Source: Mantis religiosa
Lineage: Eukaryota > Arthropoda > Insecta > Mantodea > Mantidae
Length of the DNA: 64,000 nt
Assembly (NCBI GenBank): GCA_030765055.1
Contig: CM060953.1
Coordinates: 189,943,147 to 190,007,146, forward strand
Direction: 5' to 3'
The notes beneath the pieces are model-generated. The model made no database searches. It was not told the DNA's origin and worked only from the letters and a program-made list of their open reading frames with translations. A program made the translations under genes and the position numbers. This document shows positions 12,688 to 24,365 of the stretch, in pieces; position 1 is the stretch's first letter, and every line of letters begins with the position of its first letter.

Positions 12688-14012
12688 CGCGGTTCTGTTC
12701 TATAAAGAATGATCATAATCTTTTTACGGTCATAATTTTTCGCACTAAAATTCAGCTTTATTATATTCTCTTAGGTTAAAGTGAAAGAAACACGCCGTAG
12801 TAGTTTCATTGTTGGTACTACTGATTCCCGCCTGTGAGAATCAACCAAGTTCAGACATGTTCAATATCGTCTACCGCTGCAATGGAGTTAACATGCGAGG
12901 AACAATATGCAGCTTTCAAGTTCTGCTTTCGTCTCCAAAAATCTTCAGTTGAGGCCTATACAATGTTACAGGAGGCCTATGGATAGTCTGTTCTTCCCTA
13001 GAACACAGCTCGAAGATGGTTTGAAATGTTTAAACAGGGGAGGAAATCAATTTCAAAGGATGGTGGACCGGTGCTCCAGTTACTGCTCTTACGGAAGAAA
13101 ACATCAACCCTGCTGCCGTCATTGTGAGAGAGGATAGAGGAATTACCTTAAGATCACTTTCTGAAATACTAAACATTTCATTGGGTGCCACCCACACGTT
13201 GGTGACAGAAACATTATACATGAGACGTGTTTGTGCGCGATGGGTTCCAAGACTATTGATTCCCGAACAAAAGGAAATTCGCATGCAGGTCTGCATGCAG
13301 TTAAAGTTGATGTTAGAGGAAGATCCGGTGTTTAATTCAAACGTAATCACTGCTGATGAAACTTGGCTACATCATTTTGACCTTAGAGCAAAGAGCAAAG
13401 CTCAGTGTGCAAATGTACTTCACCACCAACACCTCAAGAAACCAAAAGTGTTTGCTTCTGCTGGGAAAGTTATGGTCATCTTATTCTTTGATTTTTATGG
13501 AATGGTTTATCAGCATGTTGTACCTGCACACACATCAGTAACTGAACAATTCTACAGGGATGTCCTGAAAACATTGCAAGTCTGTATCAGGTGCAAAAGA
13601 CCACATTTCCGTGAAGCAGACTGGATGCTGCACCACGATAATGCGCGGCCGCATATTGCCAAAGTTGTTGCTGAATATCATGCAAAAATCAACGTGAAGT
13701 ACATCCTCAACCTCCGTATAGTCCGGATTTATCCCCATGTGACGTTTTTCTATTCCCTAACTTGAAGAAACGCCTCCGTGGGAGGCATTATGCATCATCA
13801 GAAGCGGTGGTGAAGGCTGCGGAGGCAATTTTAAAGCATCTCTCAAAAAATTGTTTCCAGCATATCTTTGAAGACTGGCAGAAAAGCTGGGACAAGTGCA
13901 TCGCATTTAGGGAGACTATTTTGAGAAGGATAATAAAAAAAATATGAGTATGAGTAAAGGTATGTTGTCAAAAAGGAATTGTGTTTGTTCTTTATTTAGT
14001 AGCGCTGCTTTT
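12688..14012 (+). mobile_element. Mariner transposon, family M2, copy 1
   Basis: The left terminus reads into TATAAAGAATGATCATAATC and matches the outer end of the copy at 17856-19174. The right end carries a degenerate version of the same inverted repeat before TGTATA near 14012. The two copies lie about 5 kb apart in opposite orientation. Confidence 0.85.
12882..13947 (+). pseudogene. Mariner (M2) transposase pseudogene
   Basis: A transposase that would cut and paste its element at TA sites. It begins MELTCEEQYAAFKFCF and has in-frame stops near residues 35-40 (AYG*SVLP*NT). The DNA-binding half continues as REDRGITLRSLSEILNIS. The first catalytic Asp is in TADETWLHHF and the second in LHHDNARPH. 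A frameshift after NVKYI moves the PPYSPDLSPCD segment, with the third Asp, into another frame, which then reads on through RLRGRHYASSEAVV to LRRIIKKI. The sequence resembles the mariner group related to GVQW3/FLJ37770-like proteins; that comparison is from memory. Confidence 0.88.
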
Positions 14013-14835
14013 GTATAATTTGAAAAGTTGAACAAAATATGTCTGTAATAATAAGAAATAGAGGAATAAGTTCATTAAGTGTGCAGAGTAAGAAAGTGCA
14101 TTTGAATGCTACACGTCAGTGTTTCTCTTTCTCTCAATGTAGCACTGGTATATAACTTAAGTCTTATCAGAATTTGAATCGAGCCGAACGGTTTCCCGAG
14201 AGCATAAACTATAGAGGATATGGACTTCACAAAGAGAGGGCCGATACAAAGCAAAACGGATAACTGTTTTTATCCACTGCGATGAGGGACCATTTCGGAG
14301 CAATGAGTCCAATTTTCACTGGTCACTGTGGTTATTTGGCAAGTATCCCGCGATAAACCTAACCACCGTTAAACCTCTTTACACCAGCCAACACATGCAC
14401 ACAAACACTCTCACCACAACCAGAAATTAAACTTCTCTTGAAGCCAAGGAGTCGACCACGCCATTGCTGCTTTATTGCTCCTTGGAAACCAAGGATTCTC
14501 TAATATTATCGCTATATACGTTATATGAAACACCTGTTGTACAATAACAAATACGCATCTGTGCATTTTGTTCCTTTCTTTAGAATCCTTAGCCGTTTTA
14601 TGTTTCGTGCTTACTGGAGTAAAATATACATATATTCCTCTCTCACACACACTATCTAGAGTAGTCAAATCTTGGCGCTAGACTTAAGGGTACACAAATT
14701 GAATTTTACACTTTTTATAAAATTCACTTACATTAAAAGTGTACGAATGATAATCGCAATCATATGTTTTAAATACTATAGGTAAATAGTTTATGAGTTA
14801 CCTGGTTTTCTAATCCAGTGGAACTGCCAATGTAT
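14013..14835. other. No recognised gene
   Basis: Mixed-composition sequence without recognisable protein families, terminal repeats or tRNA-like boxes. Confidence 0.5.
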
Positions 14836-14927
14836 CTTATAGTCGTCAGTGTCACTTGCATCAAGGGATAATTCTTCATTGTCTCTGTCTTCATTGTCTT
14901 GGGCAGGGAAGACAGGTAGTGGCGGTG

Positions 14928-14989
14928 TGACGTCAGCTCTAACCGACAAATGTGCTCCCGAACGAAAGGCAGGTTAGCGTGTGACGTCA
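14928..14989. promoter_or_regulatory. Paired CRE-like palindromes (left copy)
   Basis: TGACGTCA, the perfect CRE/ATF octamer, occurs at 14928-14935 and 14982-14989. The matching pair in the duplicated copy is at 16460-16467 and 16523-16530. Function is unknown; the motif is known to bind bZIP factors. Confidence 0.45.
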
Positions 14990-15074
14990 TCGCGCTGATT
15001 ACTGCTCTCGAAGGGGAAGGTATAGTTTCATTTGTACGGGTAGGAAAGACAGGAATCTCATTGGATGTTAATAA

Positions 15075-15575
15075 TGTGACTTTGTGAGTTCGTGAACTTA
15101 AAACTCCAATTGCACAAACTCAAAATGTTCTTTATTTCCACCGAATTACAGTTGGAACACTTGCCGATTACACAGAATTACGTAGCGCACACAATTACAA
15201 TTCGTCAGTTGTCTCTCACAGGTCCACTCTACACTCCAATTACGTACAACTCCTCTGATGCAGCTACACAGACTACCGGTTCGTTCACTCACCCGGCGAT
15301 CCTCAAGGCTGCTCGCCAAGTACTGAACTGACTCACCAACTGCAGGCCTTATATAGAGAAGATCGCCATTTCTGGAAGTTTCGCGGCGCGCACAATTATC
15401 CCGAGGTTTCGAGACGTCTGGTGAGAGGGGAAAGAGACGGTACAGGGCTCGCGCCACTCTCCTTATCATCCCTTCAGTTAGTGACACGAGATAAATGGGT
15501 AGGCGTGGTCTGCATGCTTCCCGTCTGGCCCTAATGCCGGCCGGTTCTATAGGGAGTTACGACGTTCGAGTGACA
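15075..15575 (-). mobile_element. Solo LTR 1 (501 bp)
   Basis: It is bounded by ATAA target duplications (15071-15074 and 15576-15579), starts TGTGAC and ends GTGACA. The duplicated flank at 16605-16625 gives the empty site. On the minus strand it has a TATA box (TCTATATAAG, 15348-15357) followed about 215 bp later by a polyadenylation signal (AATAAAG, 15130-15136), the order expected of an LTR. No internal retroelement region is present, so this is a solo LTR left by recombination. Confidence 0.75.
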
Positions 15576-15614
15576 ATAATATGTACAACTTACATCCTAG
15601 TTGTATTATTAATG

Positions 15615-16243
15615 CTGACTGAGAGGTTTTCCCTTCTTCTGAAAGATGACTGTCAGGTAACTAAGCTCTATGTACCCTGTACTCATTTGAACACCATTTC
15701 ATTCATCGTCTGATATGACTTAACGTTGGAGGTTTTCCCTTATCCTGAAAGATGAATGTCTGGTAACTCTGAGCTCTATGTACCCTGTACTCATTTGAAC
15801 ACCATTTCATTCATCGTCTGATATGACTTAACGTTGGAGGTTTTCCCTTATCCTGAAAGATGAATGTCTGGTAACTCTAAGCTCTATGTACCCTGTACTA
15901 ATTTGAACATAATTTCATTTATCGTCCGATATGACTTAACGTTGGAGGTTTTCTCTTATCCTGAAAGATGAATGTCAGGTAACTAAGCTCTATGTACCCT
16001 GTACTCATTTGAACACCATTTCATTCGTCGTTTGATATGACTTAACGTTGGAGGTTTTCTCTTATCCTGAAAGATGAATGTCTGGTAACTAAGCTCTATG
16101 TACCCTGTACTAATTTGAACACCATTTCATTCGTCGTTTGATATGACTTAACGTTGGGGGTTTTCCCTTATCCGGAAAGTTTAATATCAGGTAGCTAAGC
16201 TCAATGTAACCTGTACTCATTTGAACACCATTTCATTCATGGC
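15615..16243 (+). repeat. 108-bp tandem array 2, about 6 units
   Basis: Same SINE-tail unit as array 1, here with variants such as CAGGTAACTAAGCTC and AACACCATTTCATT. It begins abruptly inside the duplicated flank (GCTGACTGAGAGG then TTTTCCC) without a clear SINE head, and ends before CAGTGCCTCCTAAACTAAAT. Confidence 0.92.
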
Positions 16244-16650
16244 CAGTGCCTCCTAAACTAAATCTACCTTTAAGTCATTAGAGCTGAATTTCTCATAGTT
16301 TAAATTGTAGCCTTCTGACTTGGATTAAAAGTTGGCTATATTAAATTTAGCTGCCTCTTGTGCAAGTGGAATAGAAGAAATAAAAGTAAGCATATTTTGT
16401 CGCCAAATCTTTGTAAGTTCTTATATTCGTCAGTGTCACTTTCATCAGTAGTGGTGGTGTGACGTCAGCTCCGTAAGCTCTAACCCACAAATATGCTCCC
16501 GAACGAAGGGCAAGTTAGGGTGTGACGTCACCGCGCTCATTACTGCTGTTGAAGGGGAAGGTATAGTTTGATGTGTGCGGGTAGGAAAGACAGGAAACGT
16601 ATTGGGTGTTAATAATATGTACAACTTACTTCTTGGGTGTTGTAATATTA

Positions 16651-17149
16651 ATGCTGACTGCTTTAATTACACAATTGGTCACACTTTATATGCAATTGAA
16701 TTTTGGCTCTGTGCTATGAGAATATATATAAAACTTCAACTCGAAGTTTATCAGAAGGTCACCCATGCTATAAAGTAAATTAAATAAAACAAAGTAATGT
16801 CGTATGCAAATTATAGGAGTCCCACTCAGAACAGTATTACGTGGACATTTTCCGAGACTTTCTGTTTCGTTTTTCTTTAACTAATTTATCAACGTCAAGA
16901 TGTAATGTCTGGGAAATTTTGTAATCGAAGGCTGCATGTTAGATTGTGATCCGACAAGGTACTTCAAGGTTTGGACTTAACTAGTTTCATAACAGAAAAG
17001 GAATTGTTCGCACACATATGTCGAGCCAAACATACACAACGTCCGTGCGGCAAGAGAATACAACCTCGAAAATCTGGTTTGGGGGACATTCTTGTAAAAA
17101 CCAGCCAAGTATTATATGTGTATACTTGTCCTTCAATAAATCGTGACAT
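16651..17149. other. No recognised gene
   Basis: AT-rich. Overlapping short open frames on both strands near 16964-17180 have no recognisable domain. Confidence 0.5.
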
Positions 17150-17350
17150 TGTAAATTTAACAGTTCCATTTATTACGTGATAGTTACATTGTTGGTACCG
17201 AGTGTGCTACACCTGTACTCACAGCGCCGGTTATATAGGCAACTTGGTGCTACCATGCTCTTGTCTAACGTCACACGCAGTGCAGACCTCGCTCCCGGCT
17301 GTAACACGTCACAACTCTCGAAAATGTCTTCCTCTGTCTAGGGTGTTGCA
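17150..17350 (-). other. Possible LTR-like promoter/poly(A) segment
   Basis: On the minus strand a TATATAACC motif (near 17231-17239) precedes AATAAATGG (near 17164-17172), the same order and strand as in solo LTR 1. I could not define TG/CA ends or a target duplication, so this is only a suggestion. Confidence 0.25.
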
Positions 17351-17855
17351 GATTTTTGACGATAGATTCAGAAATCTCCTGACGTGCTATTTCTTTCTAA
17401 AAATTGTTTTCTTGTAATTTTTGTAGTGTTATATGTAGTATTGTATCACTTCTCCATGAATAAGTTGGTCAACGTCAACCAGTTAAAACATATTATTTCT
17501 ATTTGCAACATAATTTGAGTCGACATTAACTCAGTTGGATTGTTCTGGCAGTAATAAGGGGGCAAGGTTGATCGCATCTCATTAATCCAGCTCATACACT
17601 TTTTCATGGAAGAGTAACTGAATAATGCAGCTTTGAACTCTCTAGAGTAAATAGAAAATAAACAAAGATATAATGTGACCAGACACGTTCTACCAGACCA
17701 GCAAGAAGTGTATCGTTTCCTCTCATCGAATTTAACAAACGCCTTGGTTTATTCAAAGTACATATTTCTTTTATGACGTCATGTCAAATGTTTATGTTTC
17801 AATTCTGAATAATTTGAAATATACGATCACGAACACATGCCAACCAATAATGATA
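17351..17855. other. No recognised gene
   Basis: AT-rich sequence. A single TGACGTCA lies near 17775, but nothing else is recognisable. Confidence 0.5.
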
Positions 17856-19174
17856 CGAGGTCTGTTCAGTAAAGAACTGTCACATTTTTTTGACAACGTA
17901 CCTTTGCTCATCTTCATAATTTAGATGGTCCTTCTCAAAATAGTCTCCCCTGAATGCAATGTACTTGTTTCAACGTTTGTGCCAGTCTTCAAAGACATGC
18001 TGGAAACCATTTTTGAGAGATCCTTCAAAATCGCCTCCGCAGCCTTCACCACTGCTTCTTATGATGAATAATGCCTCCCACGAAGGCATTTCTTCAAGTT
18101 AGGGAATAGAAAAGTGCCACATGGGGCTAAATCCGGATTATAGGGAGGGTGAGAGATGCACTTCACGTTGATTTTTGCGAGATATTCAGCAATAACATTG
18201 GCAATATGCGGCCGCGCATTATCGAGGTGCAGCATCTGGCCTGCTTCATGGAAATGTGTACTTTTGCGCCTGATATAGACTTGCAATGTTTTCAGGACGT
18301 CCCTGTAGTATTGTCCAGTTACTGATGTGTGTGCAGGTACAACATGCTGATAAAGCATTCCATGAATATCAAAGAATGAGATAACCAGAACATTCCCAGC
18401 AGAAACAACCGCTTTTGCTTTTTGGGGGGTTGGTGATGAAGGAGATTTCCACACTGAGCTTTGCTGTTTGCTCTCAAGATCAAAATGGTATAGCCAAGTT
18501 TCATCAGCAGTGATTACGTTTGAAAGAAACTCCGGATCTTCCTCTAACATTAACTTTAATGGTATGCAGACCTGCATGCGAATGTCCTTTTGTTCGGCAA
18601 TCAAGAGTATTGGAACCCATAGTGCACAAATACGTCTCATTTGTAATGTGTCTGTCACCATCATGTGAGTGACACCCACTGAAATGTTCAGTATTTCAGA
18701 AAGTGATCTTAGGGTAATTCGTCGATCCTCTCTCACAATGGCAGCAGCAGTGTTGATATTTATTTTTCGGTAAGAGCAGTAACTGAAGCACCGGGTTCAC
18801 CTTCCTTTGAAATTGAGTGCCTCCCCTCTTTAAAAATTTTAAACCACCTTCGACCTATGCTGTAGGTAAGAACAGACTCTCCATAGATCTCCTGTAACAT
18901 TGTATAGGCCTCACCTGAAGATTTGTTGAGACGAAAACAGAATTTCAAAGCCGCATATTGTTCCTGGCGTGTTACCTCCATTGCAGCGGTAGGCGATACT
19001 AAACATGTCTGAACTTGCCTGATTCTGGCCTATGAGAACCAGGAGTACCAACTATGAAACTACTACGGCGTGTTTGTTTCACATTAAGCTAACAGATAAT
19101 AATAATATTGCATTTTAGTACTAAAAATTAGGACCGTGAGAAAATTATGATCATTCTTTATTGAACAGCCCTCG
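17856..19174 (-). mobile_element. Mariner transposon, family M2, copy 2
   Basis: Terminal inverted repeats CGAGGTCTGTTCAGTAAAGA (left) and, on the minus strand, CGAGGGCTGTTCAATAAAGA (right). TA at 17854-17855 is the likely target site; the right-hand TA has decayed to TT. Confidence 0.9.
17920..18981 (-). pseudogene. Mariner (M2) transposase pseudogene, better preserved copy
   Basis: It starts MEVTRQEQYAALKFCF at 18981. Two breaks fall near the interdomain region (after ALTEK, then before EDRRITLRSLSEI), after which one frame stays open for 225 residues. The first catalytic Asp is in TADETWLYHF and the second in LHLDNARPH. The third position reads LAPCGTFLF, where related copies have PCD, so the third acidic residue is replaced by Gly. 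The spacing to that site is the normal 34 residues. A C-terminal fragment (AVVKAAEAILK) continues to about 17920 after a stop. Confidence 0.88.
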
Positions 19175-20044
19175 AATTACAGGGCTTACACCTTCCCATT
19201 TGAAATACATAATAATGAAATATATTCATAATTAAATATTAAAAAGCAAACAGAAACTCGACTCTATCTTTTCTATTTACATCCGAACAATATTCAAAAC
19301 GCCATAGAAATATTAAGTAAAACAGAGTATTCCTAAGTTACAGTTCCATTAGCTATATTCTTATTAGTATTATCGTTTTGCTGAGTACCATCATTCCTTT
19401 CTGAATGCACACAAACACCCAGCAAATAAATTATATTTTCTCCTCATAACCTTGTTTTAATTCTGTTTGCGTGTCTCTGATCCTTGCAGACTCTACAAAA
19501 GAAAGAAGAACTGTTTTCAAGCGTGTTCTAGTTTCTGCAATATTTCATTATAAGCAGCTTATATTTCTTCTTGTGTGCTAGAGAAACACAGCTAATTCTG
19601 TAACGTATCTTTGCTTGTTTCCGTCCCTAATGAAATTGTACTGGTTAAGAAGTATAATTTCTCTCTCCAGTCTAGAAGAAAGGCGACTCTAGTTAGTGAT
19701 GCATTTCAAGCGCAGCTAATTTTCAAAGTCACCTGGATTTATACGCGTATTCTCTCCGTAAAATTCAAGTAGGTCAGAAACATTGCAGTGAGAACAAGAG
19801 AAAGGCGTCTTGAGATTCTGTGAAATGGAAAAAAACTCCTGGTAAATTAATCTTTGTACGACACTATTAGAAACAAAACACTCAGCACTTCAAGAAACGT
19901 AAAGTATGGAACATTCACCCCAAACACAAAATACCTCGATGCCACAAAGAATTATTTGACATGAATAGAGCGTTTTCCTACATCAATATTTCTATATATT
20001 ACGTTATTTGTTATTTCCTAAAGCACACCACTTATCCGAAATAA
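19175..20044. other. No recognised gene
   Basis: AT-rich sequence without recognisable coding or repeat structure. Confidence 0.5.
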
Positions 20045-20048
20045 TTAA

Positions 20049-21285
20049 GGGTATGTATGACTGAAATTTCATGAAAATCGTGAAAATAACGACTTTTTTT
20101 ATTTTAATTCTATAAAATAATTTAGACATTCCCGAATGTGAAAAACGCATAATTTGCCTCCGAACGCCATTTTAAAATGGTTATTTAAATGTCGGTGGCC
20201 TTTAAACTCTGTCAGAGTCACGCCCTCTTTTGCCTACATCCACATTCTTTGTCCGTTTTCCGTTCTTAAATTTTCAATTCAAGAAAAGAAAAATAAGGCT
20301 TTCAGACAAAATAGTTCCTAAAATGTTGTCAATGTATCAGAGGCTGGCTTCTACAACATTACTAGAGAGGTGCAAAACAGGAAAAACACAGAATGCCAAT
20401 GAATCTTTGCATCATGTCATATGGAATAAGTGCCCAAAGGAAGTTTTCATAACGAAACAAAAATTGGATCTTGCTGTTATTAAAAGCATCAGTGAGTTTA
20501 ACATGGGTAGTCGTAAGTCATTGAGCTGCAGCAAAATATCAGAGGTGAAAGTGTAGTAGACTCAGTAAGGAAAACTTCAGTGCAGCGAGATCAGACTCGT
20601 ATCCTGCAAAGCAAGAAGCGAAGTTGTGCAGAAGAAAAGCAACATCTAAAGAAGAAAAAGGTGGAAAAAGCAGCAACAGAGGAGAGGAAAAAGAAATCTG
20701 AGGGTCCATCCTATCAGCTTGGTGGATTTTAATGTGAGTTATGCAATCAAATCTTTAATCGCTGTTTTCTCAATGTTCATATTTTCAGCATTTTTCTTCC
20801 TGTAAAATGCTCCTTGCGATGCAGTTTTTGTACTACATTCATGAAATTTCCTACATAGGTTCAGAATATCATGAGCAATGGAAATAACCCTAGCTTTTAT
20901 TGTGAAATGTATACAGGCATATATTTTTAATTTTCAAACACAAAACTTACAGTTTTTTAGACAAAAAAAGAATATTTGTAAATTGAAAAATGTTTGTGAC
21001 CTAAACTAAAGGAGACACAGAAAAACCCAGAGCAATTTCAAAATGTATGTGTATTATGAACATAGGGTTAAAATATTAGACCAAAATTCAAAATATTTTG
21101 TCGCAAGGGACTTTTTTAGTGACGTAACAAAAAACATACAAAATTGATCATAATTTCTAAATTGCTGGAGAAAAATGGTTTAAATTTAGGTTGTAACATG
21201 TTTACATTATACTACACCTATGGTGTAAATTTGAAAAAGCTAGCATTATTAGTTCAGAATTTGAAAATTTCAGTCATACATACCC
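20049..21285 (+). mobile_element. TTAA-flanked DNA transposon, family T1, copy 1 (1237 bp)
   Basis: Perfect terminal inverted repeats of about 21 bp beginning GGGTATGTATGACTG, flanked by TTAA at 20045-20048 and 21286-21289. The second copy, at 45892-47128, is the same length to the base. It carries a partial transposase-like frame (next entry). The TTAA preference is shared by piggyBac, Sola3 and a few other superfamilies; I cannot assign it further from sequence alone. Confidence 0.88.
20230..20732 (+). pseudogene. C-terminal transposase-like domain of T1 element (frameshifted)
   Basis: The frame MPTSTFFVRFPFLNFQFKK reads through a conserved core, GKTQNANESLHHVIWNKCPK. This resembles the domain that arthropod annotations often label Mutator-like transposase, where a TQNxNES...CPK motif recurs; that name is from memory. 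One base is missing near 20520 (TCATTGAGC here, TCATTGGAGC in copy 2), which shifts the frame after MGSRKSL. Without it the frame would continue through a Lys-rich tail to GGF at 20732. Both copies lack the upstream part of a full transposase. Confidence 0.7.
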
Positions 21286-21519
21286 TTAAGAAAGGAGAAC
21301 ACCTCATAGATATTTTCAGGTGTTTCAAAACATACATTTTCCTAGCCATGAATATAATAACCTAAATATAACTGTTAACATCATTACGGCATTTTTAGTA
21401 TGTGCAAACATTCCATTTAAGGCATAGTTTGAGGTGTACCATTTCTTAAAAATCTTCGGTTTTGTATTACGCTGAATTTTAGTTTTTAATATCTTCATCG
21501 GCACACTCAAACACACATT

Positions 21520-21625
21520 GCCCGCTTCTGTGGCGTGGGTGGTAGCGTGTATACCTAATGTTCACACTTACCAATTTCGAATCTTTACCAATTTGAGTTA
21601 TTTCGATAAGTTTCTTTTCAAGGCC
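21520..21625 (+). repeat. tRNA-derived SINE head (S1) at start of array 3
   Basis: GCCCGCTTCTGTGGCGTGGG, then TGGTAGCGTG and a B-box-like CAATTTCGAATCTTTACC, aligns with the S1 head. It leads straight into the first 108-bp unit (CCTTCTCTTATCCTGAAAG). With the head at 2465 this ties two arrays to a founding SINE. Confidence 0.78.
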
Positions 21626-23348
21626 TTCTCTTATCCTGAAAGATGAATGTCTGGTAGCTCTAAGCTCTATGTACCCTGTACTCATTTGAACATTATTTCA
21701 TTCATCGTCCGATGTGACTTAACGTTGGAGGTTTTCCCTTATCCTGAAAGATGAATGTCTGGTAACTCTAAGCTCTATGTACCCTGTACTCATTTCAACA
21801 TCATTTCATTCATCGTCCGATATGACTTAACGTTGGAGGTTTTCTCTTATCCTGAAAGATGAATGTCTGGTAACTCCAAGCTCTATGTACCTTGTACTCA
21901 TTTGAACATCATTTCACTAACCGTACGACATGACTTAACGTTGGAGGTTTTCTCTTATCCTGAAAGATGAATGTCTGGTAACTCTAAGCTCTATGTACCC
22001 TGTACTCATTTGAACATCATTTCATTCATCGTCCGATATGACTTAACGTTGGAGGTTTTCTCTTATCCTGAAAGATGAATGTCTGGTAACTCCAAGCTCT
22101 ATGTACCCTGTACTCATTTGAACATCATTTCATTCATCGTCCGATATGACTTAACGTTGGAGGTTTTCTCTTGTCCTGAAAGATGAATGTCTGGTTACTC
22201 CAAGCTCTATGTACCCTGTACTCATTTGAACATCATTTCATTCATCGTCCGATATGACTTAACGTTGGAGGTTTTCTCTTATCCTGAAAGATGAATGTCT
22301 GGTAACTCTAAGCTCTATGTACCCTGTACTCATTTGAACATCATTTCATTCATCGTCCGATATGACTTAACGTTGGAGGTTTTCTCTTATCCTGAAAGAT
22401 GAATGTCTGGTAACTCCAAGCTCTATGTACCTTGTACTCATTTGAACATCATTTCACTAACCGTACGACATGACTTAACGTTGGAGGTTTTCTCTTATCC
22501 TGAAAGATGAATGTCTGGTAACTCTAAGCTCTATGTACCCTGTACTCATTTGAACATCATTTCATTCATCGTCCGATATAACTTAACGTTGGAGGTTTAC
22601 CCATATCCTGAAAGATGAATGTCTGGTAACTCTAAGCTCTATGTACCCTGTACTTATTTGAACATCATTTGATTCATCGCCCGATTTGACTTAACGTTGG
22701 AAGTTTTCTCTTATCCTGAAAGATGAAAGTCTGGTAACTCTAAGCTCTATGTACACTGTGCTCATTTTCGCACCATTTGATTCATCATCCGATATGACAT
22801 CGTTGGAGATTTTCTCTTATCCTGAAAGATGAATGTCTGGTAACTCTAAGCTCTATGTACACTGTGCTCATTTGAACATCATTTCATTCATCGTACGATA
22901 TAACTTAACGTTGGAGGTTTTCTCTTATCCTGAAAGATGAATGTCTGGTAACTCTAAGCTCTATGTACCCTGTACTCATTTGAACATCATTTCATTCATC
23001 GTCCGATATGACTTAACGTTGAAGGTTTTCTCTTATCCTGAAAGATGAATGTCTGGTAACTCTAAGCTCTATGTACCCTGTACTCATTTGAACATCATTT
23101 CATTCATCGTCCGATATGACTTAACGTTGAAGGTTTTCTCTTATCCTGAAAGATGAATTGCTGATAACTCTAAGCTCTATGTACCCTGTACTCATTTGAA
23201 CATCATTTCATTCATCGTCCGATATGACTTAACGTTGGAGGTTTTGCCTTATCCTGAAAGATGAATGTCTGGTAACTCTAAGCTCTATGTACCCTGTACT
23301 CATTTTAGCACCATTTGATTCATCGCCCGATATGACTTAACGTTGGAG
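21625..23348 (+). repeat. 108-bp tandem array 3, about 16 units
   Basis: Same unit as array 1. A variant unit with CACTAACCGTACGACATG occurs at about 21915 and again at about 22455, 540 bp apart, suggesting a five-unit higher-order repeat. The right-hand units are more diverged (for example CATTTTCGCACCATTTGATT). Confidence 0.93.
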
Positions 23349-24300
23349 GACTTGAAATATAAATTTCCTGATACGGATACTTTTACAAGCTAGGCTTGTG
23401 TGGTTTGGAAGGTGGAAGTGCGTTGACAAAACAGTGCCTCCTGAACTAAATCTACCTTTAAGACATTATACTCTTTGTAAGTTCTTAAAAAATATTACTG
23501 CTACAAATGCAATCAAACTAGGATTGTTTAAGACCTCTTTTGAATGAATGGATTTTAATAGTAGTGCATTTCTGTTCCTAAAAATAAATTACGAAAGAGC
23601 AATGAACATAAAGTAAAATGATGAGGGAAGGGATCAAATTGACGCAATTTGAAAACTATTTAAATACACAAAATTTAGCTGCATGACGATCTTTCAAAGA
23701 ATTTGTCACAAACTTCATAGGAAACTTCAGGTTTCGTGTTTGCAGGCAACTTATAAGTGAACTCATTGAGAACTACAGGCTAATGCGAAGTAAGATTTCT
23801 GCACTGCCATCTTGATTTCTTCACCGAAAACCTATGGACCCTGGGCAACGAACAGGGGGAGTGTTACCATCAAGACATCGCAGAAATGGAGTAAATGGTG
23901 TTCTAGTATGCCAGAGACTACTGATAGATAATGTGTAAGCGAAGTAAAGCCCAAAATCGCATTCACATAAGTTTTAAGTGAGTAAATGTAATTTCAGCTA
24001 AGATATAACAATGTGTGCATAGAAATGTAAAATGTTTTTATGTGATTACTCGAAAGCCTTGTTGATGAAAAATGTCTTTACAAATATTTGAAATCAAGTT
24101 ACAAACACCAATTGCTTCTCTTACAACATAAAAGCTTCAAATTTTATAAGGTAGTGATTATAAACTCCAAAAAAGAAGGAACAACCTAGGAGGACCCCAG
24201 AAGTGATGGTTTGAACAGGAATTTGGGGACCGTATCCTTTGAAATAATTTGTAGCTAAATTACTGTGGAAAAAGAAGATTTGTTTTAGTAATTTTGTCCA
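23349..24300. other. No recognised gene; start shares a flank with array 2
   Basis: CAGTGCCTCCTGAACTAAAT followed by TCTACCTTTAAG, at about 23430, matches the sequence just right of array 2 at 16243. TTTGTAAGTTCTTA also follows in both places. The rest is AT-rich and unremarkable. Confidence 0.6.
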
Positions 24301-24365
24301 GTGTCAATTATATATCTCAAAAACAAAATGTCGTATAAATATTAAACGGATATTCTGAGTAATAA

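Larger units (their letters stand above)
14836..16650. repeat. Direct duplication with paired TGACGTCA motifs, flanking an LTR and a small array
   Basis: About 230 bp (14836-15074, continuing at 15576-15620 beyond the inserted LTR) is repeated at about 16425-16650. Both copies run through GTGTGACGTCAGCTC, GCTCCCGAACGAA, GTGTGACGTCA and GAAGGGGAAGGTATAGTTT. Between the copies lie the solo LTR and 108-bp array 2. Confidence 0.8.

Noticed and set aside
13030..13738. Minus-strand frames at 13030-13350 and 13535-13738
   Set aside because: They are antisense to the M2 mariner transposase.
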